Source: Sitta carolinensis
Lineage: Eukaryota; Chordata; Aves; Passeriformes; Sittidae
Direction of reading: 5' to 3'
Length of the DNA stretch: 64,000 bases
NCBI GenBank assembly: GCA_032173965.1
Contig: CM063295.1
Coordinates: 3,968,001-4,032,000 of the forward strand
Shown here: positions 51,401 to 61,478 of the stretch, piece by piece
Layout: each line of letters begins with the position of its first letter
Position numbering within the stretch: position 1 is the first letter of the stretch
The notes under the pieces: generated by a model
What the model saw: the letters and a program-made list of their open reading frames with translations, nothing else
Databases searched by the model: none
What the model was told of the DNA's origin: nothing
Position numbers and translations under genes: made by a program

Positions 51401-51550
51401 CTTTTAAAGAACCCCAGAAGAAAATCCTTTAAGCACAGCTGGAATAGATGAGCTCGAGCTGTTTGTGAGGGTCTGTGCCTGGAGGCTCTCGGAGGGAGGC
51501 AGGCTGGGTGCTGCAGCAGAGCTGCTCCGCGGGCTGCCCAGCTGCGGCTC
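42401..51550. other. Long AT-rich non-coding stretch, no gene seen
   Basis: No exon or recognised element is visible in these 9 kb. It includes short A/T runs (44.49, 46.09 and 50.65 kb), a G7 run near 47.30 kb, and a moderately GC-rich patch at 49.56-49.87 kb without recognisable content. This is consistent with intergenic or deep intronic DNA. Confidence 0.5.
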
Positions 51551-51882
51551 TACACAGCACCCAGCACAGCATCTGGCGCTCTGTACTCTGTGCTGGGCTC
51601 TGCTTCCTGGAGACCCCTTGGCGAGGGAGGTGGAGGTCCTGTCCGGAGTGAAATGTGCTGGTACACAGCACCCAGCACAGCATCTGGCGCTCTGCACCCT
51701 GTGCTGGGCTCTGCTTCCTGGAGACCCCTTGGCGAGGGAGGTGGAGGTCCCACCCGCAGTGAAATGTGCTGGTACACAGCACCCAGCACAGCATCTGGCG
51801 CTTTGTACCCTGTGCTGGGCTCTGCTTCCTGGAGTCCCCTTGGAGAGGGAGGTGGAGGTCCCGCCCGCAGTGAAATGTTTGG
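51551..51882. repeat. 111-bp tandem repeat, three copies
   Basis: Three head-to-tail copies (51551-51661, 51662-51772, 51773-51882) each begin TACACAGCACCCAGCACAGC and end near GAAATGTGCTGG. Copies 1 and 2 differ at about ten positions; copy 3 has a few more differences and is one base shorter. The 111-bp period equals 37 codons, so frames remain open through the array on both strands, giving repeated Cys/Leu/Ala-rich or Pro/Ser-rich peptides. Since several frames are open at once, no protein is inferred. Composition is GC-richer than the surroundings. Confidence 0.93.
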
Positions 51883-54679
51883 TGTTTGAGTAGCGGTTGT
51901 GGGTTTGTGGCAGAGAATAGTGAGAGGGGTCTTAGAGAAACTCAGCAATGTCAGGTGATCCACGTGTAATTGTGCAACAGGACAAGCTGATGCTGAGTCT
52001 TGGGTGGTCTGAATCCTGGAGGAGGAGAGCATTTATGTGGAAATAATGCCAAAAAGAAGCAGAGGGCAGCAGGAGAGCGGATTCAGCGTTTCCAGTCTGA
52101 GTTTTGTTGCGTTAAGGAAGGTTGGAGAGGAAGGGATTTCAGGTAGGAGTGGAGAAGGATAGCCACCACAAGAAGGGAGAGCTGATTAATGTTGATGAAA
52201 GCAAACAGCTTCGAGAAAATATTGTAGATGCATTTTCAGCCTCTAGTTAGTAGCTGAGGAAAAAAAAAAAAAAACAGAAAAAACCAAACACGCAGTGGTG
52301 TGGAGTGTGACACCTTATCAATTGAAGTAGGAAAAGAAAAAAGAAAAAGACCAATTAGAGTGTGAAGAGAGGAAGAGGGAGCTGATGCTGGACTCATGAA
52401 CAGAAAGAGGTTACACTAATGAAACAACTGGAAATGTAATATGGAAAGGACAGGATCCCTGGACGATTGAGGGGAAAATGCAGTTAGGGTAAAAAACAAC
52501 TGTTTCATTCAAAATCGGTGGATAAAGCAGAATAGAAAGAATGGAGCCAGAATTGACTCTGTGTATAAAATTGGACTTTCTCACATGGTACTTCTGTCCC
52601 TATCTCAAACTAAACAACCTTTTATAGGCAGCTTTGATTCAGTTTCACATGCAAAACTCCTTCCACGCCTAAGCTTGTCGTTCTGCAAGGGTTAGAGAGC
52701 CAAAATTCTTAAGTTAAAAAACCCCACGAAACCAAAACAACCTTTTCCTCCTAGATTCTGGCACAGGAGTGAGATTGGGTCATGGCATCAGGTATGTTTC
52801 TTCTGGAATGGGATTTTGGAGAGTGTGTAGGTGCCTGTCTTGGAAAGCCTTGGTAGTGCTTCGGTACAAACTGAAGCTTAAAGCTACAAACCCCTCAATT
52901 TTAGTTCTCCTGAGTCATATCTTTGTCTCTTTGGGTGGAGCTGGGTATTTAGCTAGAACCTGTCAGGCTTGGTCATAAGAATTGGAAGTTTTAGGTAAAA
53001 TTCAGATTGAAAGCCGAAAGAAAGAGCCAGAGATGACATTAAGCTAAATTTGGAAGTTACTTAGCCCATGTTATGGGGTAGGGCCAAAATGATGAGGAAT
53101 ATTTTGAGTTTTGCTGGTGGACGATGATAAACAAAGTCCTCGAGGGAGCTGCAGAGGAATCCTTCATTGCCCTGGAGAGATCCCATGCTCTGGGGAGTGA
53201 ACAGTGAGCAAAGGACAGGGGAAGTGGAGACAGGGAGGATTTCTTGGCTCAATACATGAGCATGTTAATATTTATCTGTTATACATTGAAATGAGTCCAG
53301 CATTGAGGACTAAGTATGATGGACTTAAATTCAGAATATGTGAGAGGATGTCCAGATGTGGACAGAACAATAAAAGAAGTGGTTTCACTCTAGAAGGAAA
53401 CTGTGCTACTGTCCAGTTAATTTAATTCCTTCAGAAAAAGAGGCAACCTTAACATAATAGCATAATTAATGTATCACTTATTCTCCTTCTGAGATTTGGT
53501 ATCCTTTTAATTTTTAAGAGATTAGTAATATTTCATAAAATACTACTTGATTAAGATGTGTTTATGCTGCACTACTGTGTGTTCTTACAATTAAATTTGA
53601 TGGTACTTAGGTTATTTTAATTTTTATTACTGTTACATGGAAACAAGCTCTAAAGTTATGTGCTTCTGCAGCTTATTTTGTCCTCTAAGTTAAATTCTTT
53701 CCTTGTGAATTTATAACAGCAGCCAAGTATGAGATGTGGTGGTACAAATTACAAAGAAAAAACAAAACAAAAAACCCCAATGAAACAAATGGGGAAAATT
53801 TCTGTTGATTAATGAATTTGTGTGAAATTTTTAGTTTAAAAGAAGTGTTGTATGCATGAACAAAATGGAGAGTGCAGTACTGCAAGAAACTTGTGTCTAT
53901 ATAAAATAAGAAAACAAAAGTTTTTATAAAAGCAAATTTAAGTGAAACATGCACAGTGTGTCTTCACTGTCAAATACTCTCTTTCTCCTGTTTGATATTT
54001 GACAAACTGCCACAAGTGGCAGCAGGGAAAAGTAGGCTTTGTCACTTCAGGTCCAGCTGTACACTGCTGAGTAGTTTGTAGCCCTCCTCTTCTATGGGCT
54101 GGAGCTTAAGAAGGTGTATACAGTTTTCTGTGGTTAATATTCCTTAAGTTTTTGGATTACTTTAAAAAAAAAAAAAAATCATGAGTTTTTACAATTTCAT
54201 TGAGTTAATTTCTAAGGGTGATACTGTCATGTCTTCTGGAATTGTGGAAAAACCTTATAGGGCAAGGTTTTATGGCACATTTGTTATCTTTCTAAGATTG
54301 TGGTGTAAAGAATAACCTAAATGGTAATTATTAAGCTGGACACCTGTGTTAGGGGGTCCTTTTGTGGTGCAGGCTTGTACCAATGTGTTTTCCTAAAGAA
54401 TTGCTCTGAGTGTCTGTTGGTAAAAGCTGATTTGGTGTTGTGACAGTAGTGTATGGAGGTGTGAGCACCCTGTGCTTCTCGAGTGAAATGTCCTGGTGTC
54501 CGTGGGACCTTTGTGTTAAGGGAGATGAGGGAGCATTTTTGCTGCACCCATTTCAGTTTCATCTTCTTGGGTTCCCCTATGTCCCTACTTCCCGAGTTTG
54601 GAGGAAACAGTTTAGATATCTGGGGGGTTTTTTTTTGTTTGTTTTTTATCCCTGACCATGGAATGGCACAGCATCTAAA
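51883..54679. other. Non-coding stretch, no gene seen
   Basis: A purine-rich stretch spans about 52.03-52.50 kb, including an A-rich run at 52.26 kb. An AAAAC-type tract lies at 53.76-53.78 kb and an A14 run at 54.165 kb. No exon or recognised mobile element is visible. Confidence 0.5.
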
Positions 54680-56440
54680 CCGCCCTAAACGCACGCTGCT
54701 GCGCTCCTTGCCCTGCCCGGCGCAGCCCGTTCTCAGAGCCGGCCGGGGCTCCCGGGGCTCTGCGGGCATCGCTGCCTCTCCCGGCTCCGCGCACCGAGCG
54801 CGGCGGGCAGCGCAGCAGCCGGGGCGCTCCGGCCGGGCCGGTGCGGGCACAGCGGCGGCCGGGGGGGAGCTGGATGGGAGAGCCGTGTGCCGGGGGGAGC
54901 CGTGTCCCCCGGAGTGTTCCCCGTGTCCCTGGAGTGAGCCGGGTCCCCCCGAGTGTTCCCCGTGTGCCCCGAGTGTTCCCCGTGTCCCTGGAGTGAGCGG
55001 GTCCCCCGAGTGTTCCCCGTGTCCCTGGAGTGAGCCGGGTCCCCCGAGTGTTCCCCGTGTGCCCCGAGTGTTCCCCGTGTCCCTGGAGTGAGCCGGGTCC
55101 CCCGAGTGTTCCCCGTGTGCCTCGAGTGTTCCCCGTGTCCCTGGAGTGAGCCGGGTCCCCCCGAGTGTTCCCCGTGTGCCCCGAGTGTTCCCCGTGTCCC
55201 TGGAGTGAGCCGTGTTCCCCGGAGTGTTCCCTGTGTCCCGGAGTGAGCCGGGTCCCCCGAGTGTTCCCTGTGTGCCCCGAGTGTTCCCCGTGTCCCTGGA
55301 GTGAGCCGTGTGCCCCGAGTGTTCCCCGTGTGCCCCGAGTGTTCCCCGTGTGCCCCGAGTGTTCCCCGTGTCCCTGGAGTGAGCCGGGTCCCCCCGAGTG
55401 TTCCCCGTGTGCCCCGAGTGTTCCCCGTGTGCCCCGAGTGTTCCCGTGTCCCTGGAGTGAGCCGGGTCCCCCGAGTGTTCCCCGTGTGCCCCGAGTGTTC
55501 CCCGTGTCCCTGGAGTGAGCCGGGTCCCCCGAGTGTTCCCCGTGTGCCCCGAGTGTTCCCCGTGTCCCTGGAGTGAGCCGTGTTCCCCGGAGTGTTCCCT
55601 GTGTCCCCGGAGTGAGCCGGGTCCCCGGAGTGTTCCCCGTGTCCCCCGAGTGTCCCCCGTGTCCCTGGAGTGAGCCGTGTTCCCCGTGTCTCCAAGGAGT
55701 GAGCCGTGTGCCTGGGCGGAGCGGTGGCCCCGGACTGTGCCGTGCCCCTCCGGAGTGTCCCTCGTGTCCCCGGAGTGTCCCTCGTGTCCCCCCCGGACCG
55801 TGCCGTGTCCCCCGGACCGAGCCGTGTCCCCCGTGTCCCCGGACCGAGCCGTGTCCCCCGTGTCCCCGGAGTGAGCCGTGTCCCCCGTGTCCCCGGAGTG
55901 AGCCGTGTCCCCCGTGTCCCCGGAGTGAGCCGTGTCCCCCGTGTCCCCGGACCGAGCCGTGTCCCCCGTGTCCCCGGAGTGAGCCGTGTCCCCGGAGTGA
56001 GCCGTGTCCCCGGAGTGAGCCGTGTCCCCCGTGTCCCCGGAGTGAGCCGTGTCCCCCGTGTCCCCGGAGTGAGCCGTGTCCCCCGTGTCCCCGGAGTGAG
56101 CCGTGTCCCCCGTGTCCCCGGACCGAGCCGTGTCCCCGTGTCCCCGGAGTTTCCGAGCCGTGTCCCTCGTGTCCCGGAGTGAGCCGTGTCCCCCGTGTCC
56201 CGGAGTGAGCCGTGTCTCCGCTAGATGGAGCGCCCGGAACGGCGGAGCAGGAGCGCTCCCGGCCCGCTCCGCTCCGCTCCTCTCGCGGAGCGAACCCGCA
56301 CGCACCCGAACCGCCCCCAGGGCTTAAACCGGCCGGGTTTCCATCCCCCGGCTCCCTGCAGAATGTCCCCAAAGCAGGGAGATCACCCCTGCAGAGGAAC
56401 GCACGCGTTCTGCTCGGAACTGCCCCGAACACTAAAGACT
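54680..56440. promoter_or_regulatory. CpG island enclosing a minisatellite
   Basis: Composition changes sharply from AT-rich to GC- and CpG-dense at about 54.68 kb and back at about 56.44 kb. The non-repetitive flanks are themselves CpG-rich: 54.68-54.89 kb includes GCGCACCGAGCGCGGCGGGC, CCGGCCGGGCCGGTGCGGGC and GGCGGCCGGGG, and 56.22-56.44 kb includes CGCCCGGAACGGCGG, CTCGCGGAGCGAACCCGCAC and GAACGCACGCGTTCTGC. In vertebrates such islands usually mark promoters. Direction is unclear. On the minus strand an ATG near 54.77 kb in a G-at-minus-3 context opens a short frame (MPAEPREPRPALRTG...), but I see no matching splice donor I would trust. Confidence 0.7.
54898..56215. repeat. C-rich GAGTG minisatellite with higher-order structure
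   Basis: Nearly every monomer starts with GAGTG. In the left part (to about 55.68 kb) three monomers recur: GAGTGTTCCCCGTGTGCCCC, GAGTGTTCCCCGTGTCCCTG and GAGTGAGCCGGGTCCCCC, often in that order, giving a 58-59 bp higher-order unit with variable copy number of the first monomer. Between 55.68 and 55.80 kb the pattern is irregular. The right part (55.80-56.21 kb) uses a 27-bp unit starting GAGTGAGCCGTGTCCCCCG, with GACCGAGCC variants. The minus strand is G-rich with GGGG blocks spaced 5-7 nt apart. All three minus frames lack stops, so 320 to 662-codon open frames arise from composition alone. Confidence 0.93.
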
Positions 56441-57929
56441 GAATATTTTATTATTTGTTGCCTTCCCCCTCTCTCCAGCACATTGGTGGAAATCTGAGCT
56501 CCTGGCTGCTTCTGTTGTGAAAAACCTAGAGTTAATGCTGAATGCTTGTGAAACGTGTGTTGAGTGGTGCTGGAGAGGTTAACTCTGTGCTACAGAGGCT
56601 GTGGGTATGAAGTACTGGAGAAGTCAATGGATGTAACACCGTGCTTAATAGAAAATTAGTGATTCTTACTTGCCTGAGGTAAGCATGAGCCTCCGTAATG
56701 TCCTGATCTTTGTGCAAAAACCTATTAAAGAAGAGCAATCTTACCGTAAACCTGATATTATAAATAGGGGATAGTCGTGACAAGAAAATACCACCGGTAG
56801 GATGAGATGTTGCCTTTTAGTTTACAATACTAGAGGGAAGCCCTCTTATTTGATGTTTTTTGGCAGTACAGAGATTTTAAAAAATCTGTTATATTTCCCC
56901 ACTATATTTTAAAAATATATAGTATATCTACAGAAAATAGAATAGTATGTGAAATACAGGCAGAGATATTGATAATTGATGGTAATTTATCAAGATACGT
57001 TACTGATATATTCAGTTTTTTAATATGCTGCTTTTCCTGCATTCAAGTCCTGGCAGCTATTTTTTCATGTGGTGTTAGATAAGGAGAGTTTAGAGAAAGG
57101 ACTGCTCTACTATTAGATTCTATGCAACTTGCCTGAATTATTTTTGTACTGCATCAACCACTTTAGAAAGTTGAGAAGAAACCACGTTCTTCACATGGAG
57201 CATTTAATAGGCAGTCATGATTTGTTTTTTCTAACGCTTGGTGTCTGAAGGCATACAATGCTTGGAATACTGGGTGCCTCCTCTGTGTGTGAACTTCTTA
57301 ATGTAGGCTACTACCGAGCTGAGTTTGAGGTGTAAAACTGTGTGCTGGTGCAGGTGATGTGTTTCAGAGCCTTTCTTTACTTGATGGAAATGGTTTGAAT
57401 GTAAGACAGTCGGCTCTGGTAATTCCAAAGGTCAGCTTCTAGGTCAAAGGTCTGGAAACACAAAATTGGAACTTAAGTTTGAAGTTGGCTACCACGTCAC
57501 AACTGAGTGGTTGATTTTAAATGGAATGCATTATGTTAAATAAACAAATACATTGCAAATGTAAGTGGGTTTGGATTTGTAAGCCAGCTGTGTGAGAAGT
57601 GCTGTTGGTCCTTTTCGCTTTGTTTCAAAGCTTCTTTGCTGTCATGTTTTTTATTTGCATAATCAAGATTGATCCAGGCTTTGTTGGTGGCATTTCTCAA
57701 ACGGTGTTCTCAATGAATGGGGGAGAAGGTGCTGTCTGCAAGTTCTCTGCCTGTGCCGTGAGTCCAGGCATGGGCAGCCCAAAGAGGCTGCAGGAGGGAG
57801 CGCTGCCTCCCCTGGTAGTGCAGTAGGCATGCATCTCCGAAAGTTATTAGTGTGGAAAAAGGTGTTATCTCCTGGAATGTTTCTGGGAAGTCCCACAGAG
57901 GCTGATGTGGGCAGCACAGATGGTTTGCC

Positions 57930-57972
57930 TTTTTTTTTTTTTTTTTTTTTTTGGTTTGTTTGTTTGTTTGTA
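57930..57972. repeat. Poly(T)23 followed by (GTTT)n
   Basis: A 23-T run passes into GGTTTG and three to four GTTT units. Confidence 0.85.
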
Positions 57973-59297
57973 AAATGTTGGTCTTTGTTGTTAATTGATA
58001 GGTACTTGATAATAGCAGCAGCTTTGTGTGGAGTGAGTTCAGCTCCCGACCCAAGAGGGCCAAACAATGGTGGGAAGTGTCATGTGCTGGAGGTGAAGTG
58101 TCCTTGGCAATCTGTGGCTGTGGCAGAGTGAAGGGGAAGTGGAGTTGTTGATAATTTGCAGATGAGATGAGGCTGGGGGCTGTGCTCTGGGGGTGCAGGG
58201 TGCAGTCCCAGGGACACTGTCCCTAGGCAGGGAAGGTCAGGCTGTGCCCGGGCATCCCTGTCCCCTTGGCACAGCTGTGGTGGCACTTAGGGTATATATA
58301 GCCATAACTGGGACTGTGGGGTGATTAATGGGCCGGGTTAGAGACAAAAGTGTGTGTAAACAAGGAAATGGCTTTAAAGGAGAGACATTGATTTTATATT
58401 TATAAAAATAAAACCCACTTTGTTACCTTTTTTCTTTTTAGACATAATGACAAGTTATCCTTGGAAGGGATGAAAATTGGTAATGACTTTCCCCTGCATC
58501 CCTTGAAGGAGCATATATCAGGCTAAAGAATTGTGTTTCTTTTTCAGGTCTCTTACATACTGAATTATGTATGTTTATTGTTTCTCTGTGTATAGATGAT
58601 TTGGATAGTTAAGATACTGCTGTTCTTGTTTTAATAACGTAATTATGCAAATGTCAGGAATCCATAGTATTTGTGGGTCATGTTTTTCTGACTTCAAATT
58701 GGGTGAAAATTAAGGATAAAAGGCCAATGGGATTCATTTTTGCAATGACTGTTAGCTACATTGACCGTGCTAAATTCTCTTGAAGTAATTGTTCAACACA
58801 TGGCTTTTAAGAATTTAATCTGTTTTATGGATGTCCTTTTAGCTGTGAAATAGTGCAATAGACAGAAGAAGCTTTGCTTGACCATCACCATGTTCCAGAA
58901 GCTCACTTTGGGAAATTGGATAGACTTATATAGTTCCAAACTGTTTGGCTAAGAAGGATGCTGCCTTTGCTTTTGACATAATGTAGAAGGAGTTGGTTAC
59001 CTTACATAACGTATTTGTTTTTCATTAAACATGCTGATAAGATCTCATTAAAGTGTCATGTATTATTTATGGTATTTCATATGAAACTGAACTGAGGGGA
59101 AACTTCCCTCAGCTTAGGGCATTTGCAGAATAACAGCCTTTCTGGGCTAGAAAAAAAATGAAAAGGATGAAGAAAAGCATGACATACTCCTGTCAGAACA
59201 GGAGATTGCTTAAGGCACAGAGAAAGAATGAAAAAAGAGAAAGGGCACAGAGAGGGTTCATTTCTCCTCCTCCTCACTTGCTCTTGCTCTGTGGCAT

Positions 59298-59372
59298 GAG
59301 GGGTTTTTTGGTTGGTGGTTTGGGTTTTTTATCTGGGGTTTTTTGGTGTTTTTGTTGGTTTTGGGTTTTTTT
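59298..59372. repeat. G/T low-complexity tract
   Basis: Alternating GG/GGG and T3-T7 blocks (for example GGGGTTTTTTGGTTGG), a type common in avian DNA. No element body is attached. Confidence 0.75.
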
Positions 59373-60899
59373 GTGATTAAATAATCTGGGCTGTTCTAGT
59401 AGATGAGTCCATGACAAACTGCAAAAGCATGGATATTTCTTAAGCCAAACTAAATTCCTTTATTGTAAGTTTGTGCATGATTGTTTTGGTGTTGATTATT
59501 GAGTTATGAGTACATTGGTTTTGTTGCATTGACTGCTTTTGAGAAAGAAAATTACATAATAACTGATTCTGCTGGAAAATGTTCAGTTTTGCATGAAGAA
59601 GGCTTAGTGGATCTAAATCAGTCTCTGAGGCTGTGTGGGTGCAGGTATGTGAGCACACATGTAGAATGAAAAAGAAATGATTTTTTTTAATGTAGCACCT
59701 GAGTTGCAGTGGCGTGTTTTGATTCTGTTTCCAGTTAAGCGGGGACTATTATTTGTTTTTAAGGGTGCATCTTATGTCAAACCACTTATGCTGGTGATGA
59801 AATTGCCTTTTCTTCTCTGTGGGTTATTTGCTTATTGTTGTTAGCATTAAACTCTTGGTCTCAGATGTGTTTTTGTGGGAATTATGTATCCTATAAAACG
59901 GGTGATTTTCAAGTCTTCCTCAGAGTCCTTTTAAAAGAAGGAACCCCTTCAAAATCTCAGGTGGTTCTTTGAGGTTTGACCTTCTTTCCTGAAGAATTAA
60001 TATTTAATTCATTTGTCAAATTCTAATTAAAAATAGTAATATCTTCTGTTATACTTGAGTTGTATCTCAGGGAAAAAAAAAAGACCTGTAATATAGGATC
60101 TCAAGGACAAGCTGTAGTATAAATTATTTGATTTGCAGGTCACATCCTACTTTATTACATAAAGACTAACTAGATCTACTAATGAATAATTATTACTCCA
60201 TAAAATAAAGGGGGGGGGGGTTGAATAAAAATCTGGCAAGAGTGGAATGCTAATTTTGAGGTATCATTCTCAAAGTAGAAAGTAAACATTAAATTCTGAA
60301 AATTGCAAATGTAATTTTCCCATGTAACCTGATAGGGCAGTCCTTGATAATAGATTGACTAGCTGTCAAATAAATCTGTAATTTTAGATGAGATGGGCTT
60401 TAGACCAATTTTAAGATACAGTCTTTTTCCAAGCATGCTCCCCTCCCCCTGGTAAGGTAGACACAGTATGCCACAGAATTCTGTTTCATTCCCAGTGTTT
60501 CTGCTGCAGTGGTTACACAGCTCCGGCACAGTTTCACTGTAATGCTTTTAGAGGCTTCTCTGGGAAGCTGGATAGCAAATGAAATGTAGATATAAAATTA
60601 ATTTGTGTTTTAAAATAGCTCATTTGCTGATAGCGGCTATGTATTTGCTGGAATCCTCTTGACTAGCCAAGAATCTTCCCCTTTCCTACTTTGTGCTTTG
60701 TACTTGTGTTCTTAGAAGGGGAAAGCCCTTTTCCAGTCAGGTGTGAGCCCTGGGAGGGGGAAGGGTGTGAGTGTGTCTGTGTGCGTGCAGAATCATAACA
60801 GGCAGGCAGTCCCAGCTGGGCAATGACACTAATTGCCCAGATCTCATGGATGCCTGCGATGCAGCGCGCTCACTTTCTCTCCTTTCCTATCCTCTCCAG

Positions 60900-60929
60900 G
60901 GATTTTTAAAATGCAGTATTTGAATTTTG
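60900..60929 (+). other. Candidate 30-bp micro-exon
   Basis: A strong acceptor (CTTTCTCTCCTTTCCTATCC followed by TCTCCAG, ending at 60899) and a good donor (TTTTG|GTGAGT, starting at 60930) bracket 30 bp that include ATGCAGTATTTGAATTTTG, an ATG followed by Gln-Tyr-Leu-Asn-Phe and one base. The next acceptor is only 115 bp downstream, which would make a short intron. An alternative is that the stretch is the interior of a longer 5' UTR and the sites are unused. No known gene product is recognised. Confidence 0.3.
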
Positions 60930-61016
60930 GTGAGTGGTAAAGACCCTGCCCTAGGACCCATTTGACAAATGAGAAGCTGTGCAGCATCAGCACCAGCCGA
61001 CTGAGTCTCACTGAGT

Positions 61017-61044
61017 CTCTCTCTCTCTCTCTCTCTCCTCCTAG
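61017..61044 (+). repeat. (CT)n tract ending in a splice-acceptor-like CCTCCTAG
   Basis: About eleven CT units run into CCTCCTAG. On the plus strand this is both a microsatellite and an almost ideal polypyrimidine tract plus AG acceptor, ending at 61044. It may equally be a pyrimidine-rich promoter element. Confidence 0.75.
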
Positions 61045-61478
61045 TCAGCAGCTACTGTTGTGAGACAAGCTTCGGCTCTCTGTCATTGAGGAAGTTCCAT
61101 TTGCTCATCAATAGGCTGCAGGCTGTGTCTTCTTTTTTCCCTCTCTGTTAAAAATTCGTAGTTTAAACCTACCAAGTTGCCTTAGCTGACAAACGAATGT
61201 AGGGGCTCAGCGCTGGGGAGAGGAAAGGCGTTCGAGAAACACCGTTTCTTATTTAAATAATCAAAAGGGAGGGAAAAAGAAAAAAAAAAAAAAAATACCA
61301 ACCCGTAGTGACAAGATAGGGCAAACGTGCTTGCATGCAAGCCCCCTCACTTGTTCTACGTAGACTTCAGAGCAACACCATGCAGCATCCCCTTACGGGT
61401 GCAACCTGCGTGGCACTGCCGAATGTGGGCATGTGTCCCCAGCTCTCCTGTGCCTTGACTTTTATGTACTTACAGCAG
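61045..61478 (+). other. Candidate 5' (first or second) exon
   Basis: The 434-bp segment begins after a CT-tract acceptor and ends at the donor CAG|GTAAGT (61479-61484), a perfect match to the vertebrate consensus. It looks like 5' UTR followed by a start codon: it is richer in CpG than its surroundings (for example GGGGCTCAGCGCTGGG and AGGCGTTCGAGAAACACCG), has several short upstream stops, and then ATG in a favourable context at 61380 (ACACCATGC, A at minus 3). An A-run at 61.28 kb interrupts it. I do not recognise the gene. If the acceptor is unused, the exon may extend further 5' and be a true first exon. Confidence 0.4.
61380..61478 (+). CDS. Possible N-terminal coding segment, 33 codons, partial
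   Basis: From the ATG at 61380 the frame is open for exactly 33 codons to the donor, which leaves it in phase 0. The peptide starts MQHPLTGATCVALPNVG and ends ALTFMYLQQ; it has four Cys, no signal-peptide pattern and no domain I know. An in-frame upstream ATG at 61335 (T at minus 3) would add 15 residues (MQAPSLVLRRLQSNT). Beyond the donor the frame stays open for 32 more codons into what would be intron. The evidence is the match of start context, frame and donor; against it stands the lack of any recognised homolog. It could be an alternative N-terminus of a long gene continuing beyond the window, or a non-coding 5' exon. Confidence 0.3.

Larger units (their letters stand above)
56441..60899. 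other. AT-rich non-coding stretch upstream of the candidate exons
   Basis: Unassigned sequence with poly(T)/(TTTG)n at 57.93 kb, a G/T-rich tract at 59.30 kb and a G10 run near 60.21 kb. A patch at 57.77-58.26 kb is somewhat GC-richer. From about 60.42 kb onwards the sequence is more balanced in composition and richer in CpG than the rest, up to the candidate exons. Confidence 0.5.

Noticed and set aside
51404..52032. Overlapping open frames of 97 to 160 codons on both strands
   Set aside because: They translate the 111-bp triplicate in several frames at once; no domain or splice context supports one of them.
54317..56432. Minus-strand open frames of 662, 585 and 320 codons with repeated Gly-Asp-Thr or His-Ser-Gly units
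   Set aside because: All three minus frames are open at once because the GAGTG repeat has no stop codon on that strand. The peptides simply translate the minisatellite in each frame and run on into unrelated flanking DNA.
58291..58310. GGTATATATAGCCATAACTG, a TATA-like box with a near-CArG element
   Set aside because: The CArG-like CCATAACTGG has an internal C mismatch and no transcript start or exon can be linked to it.
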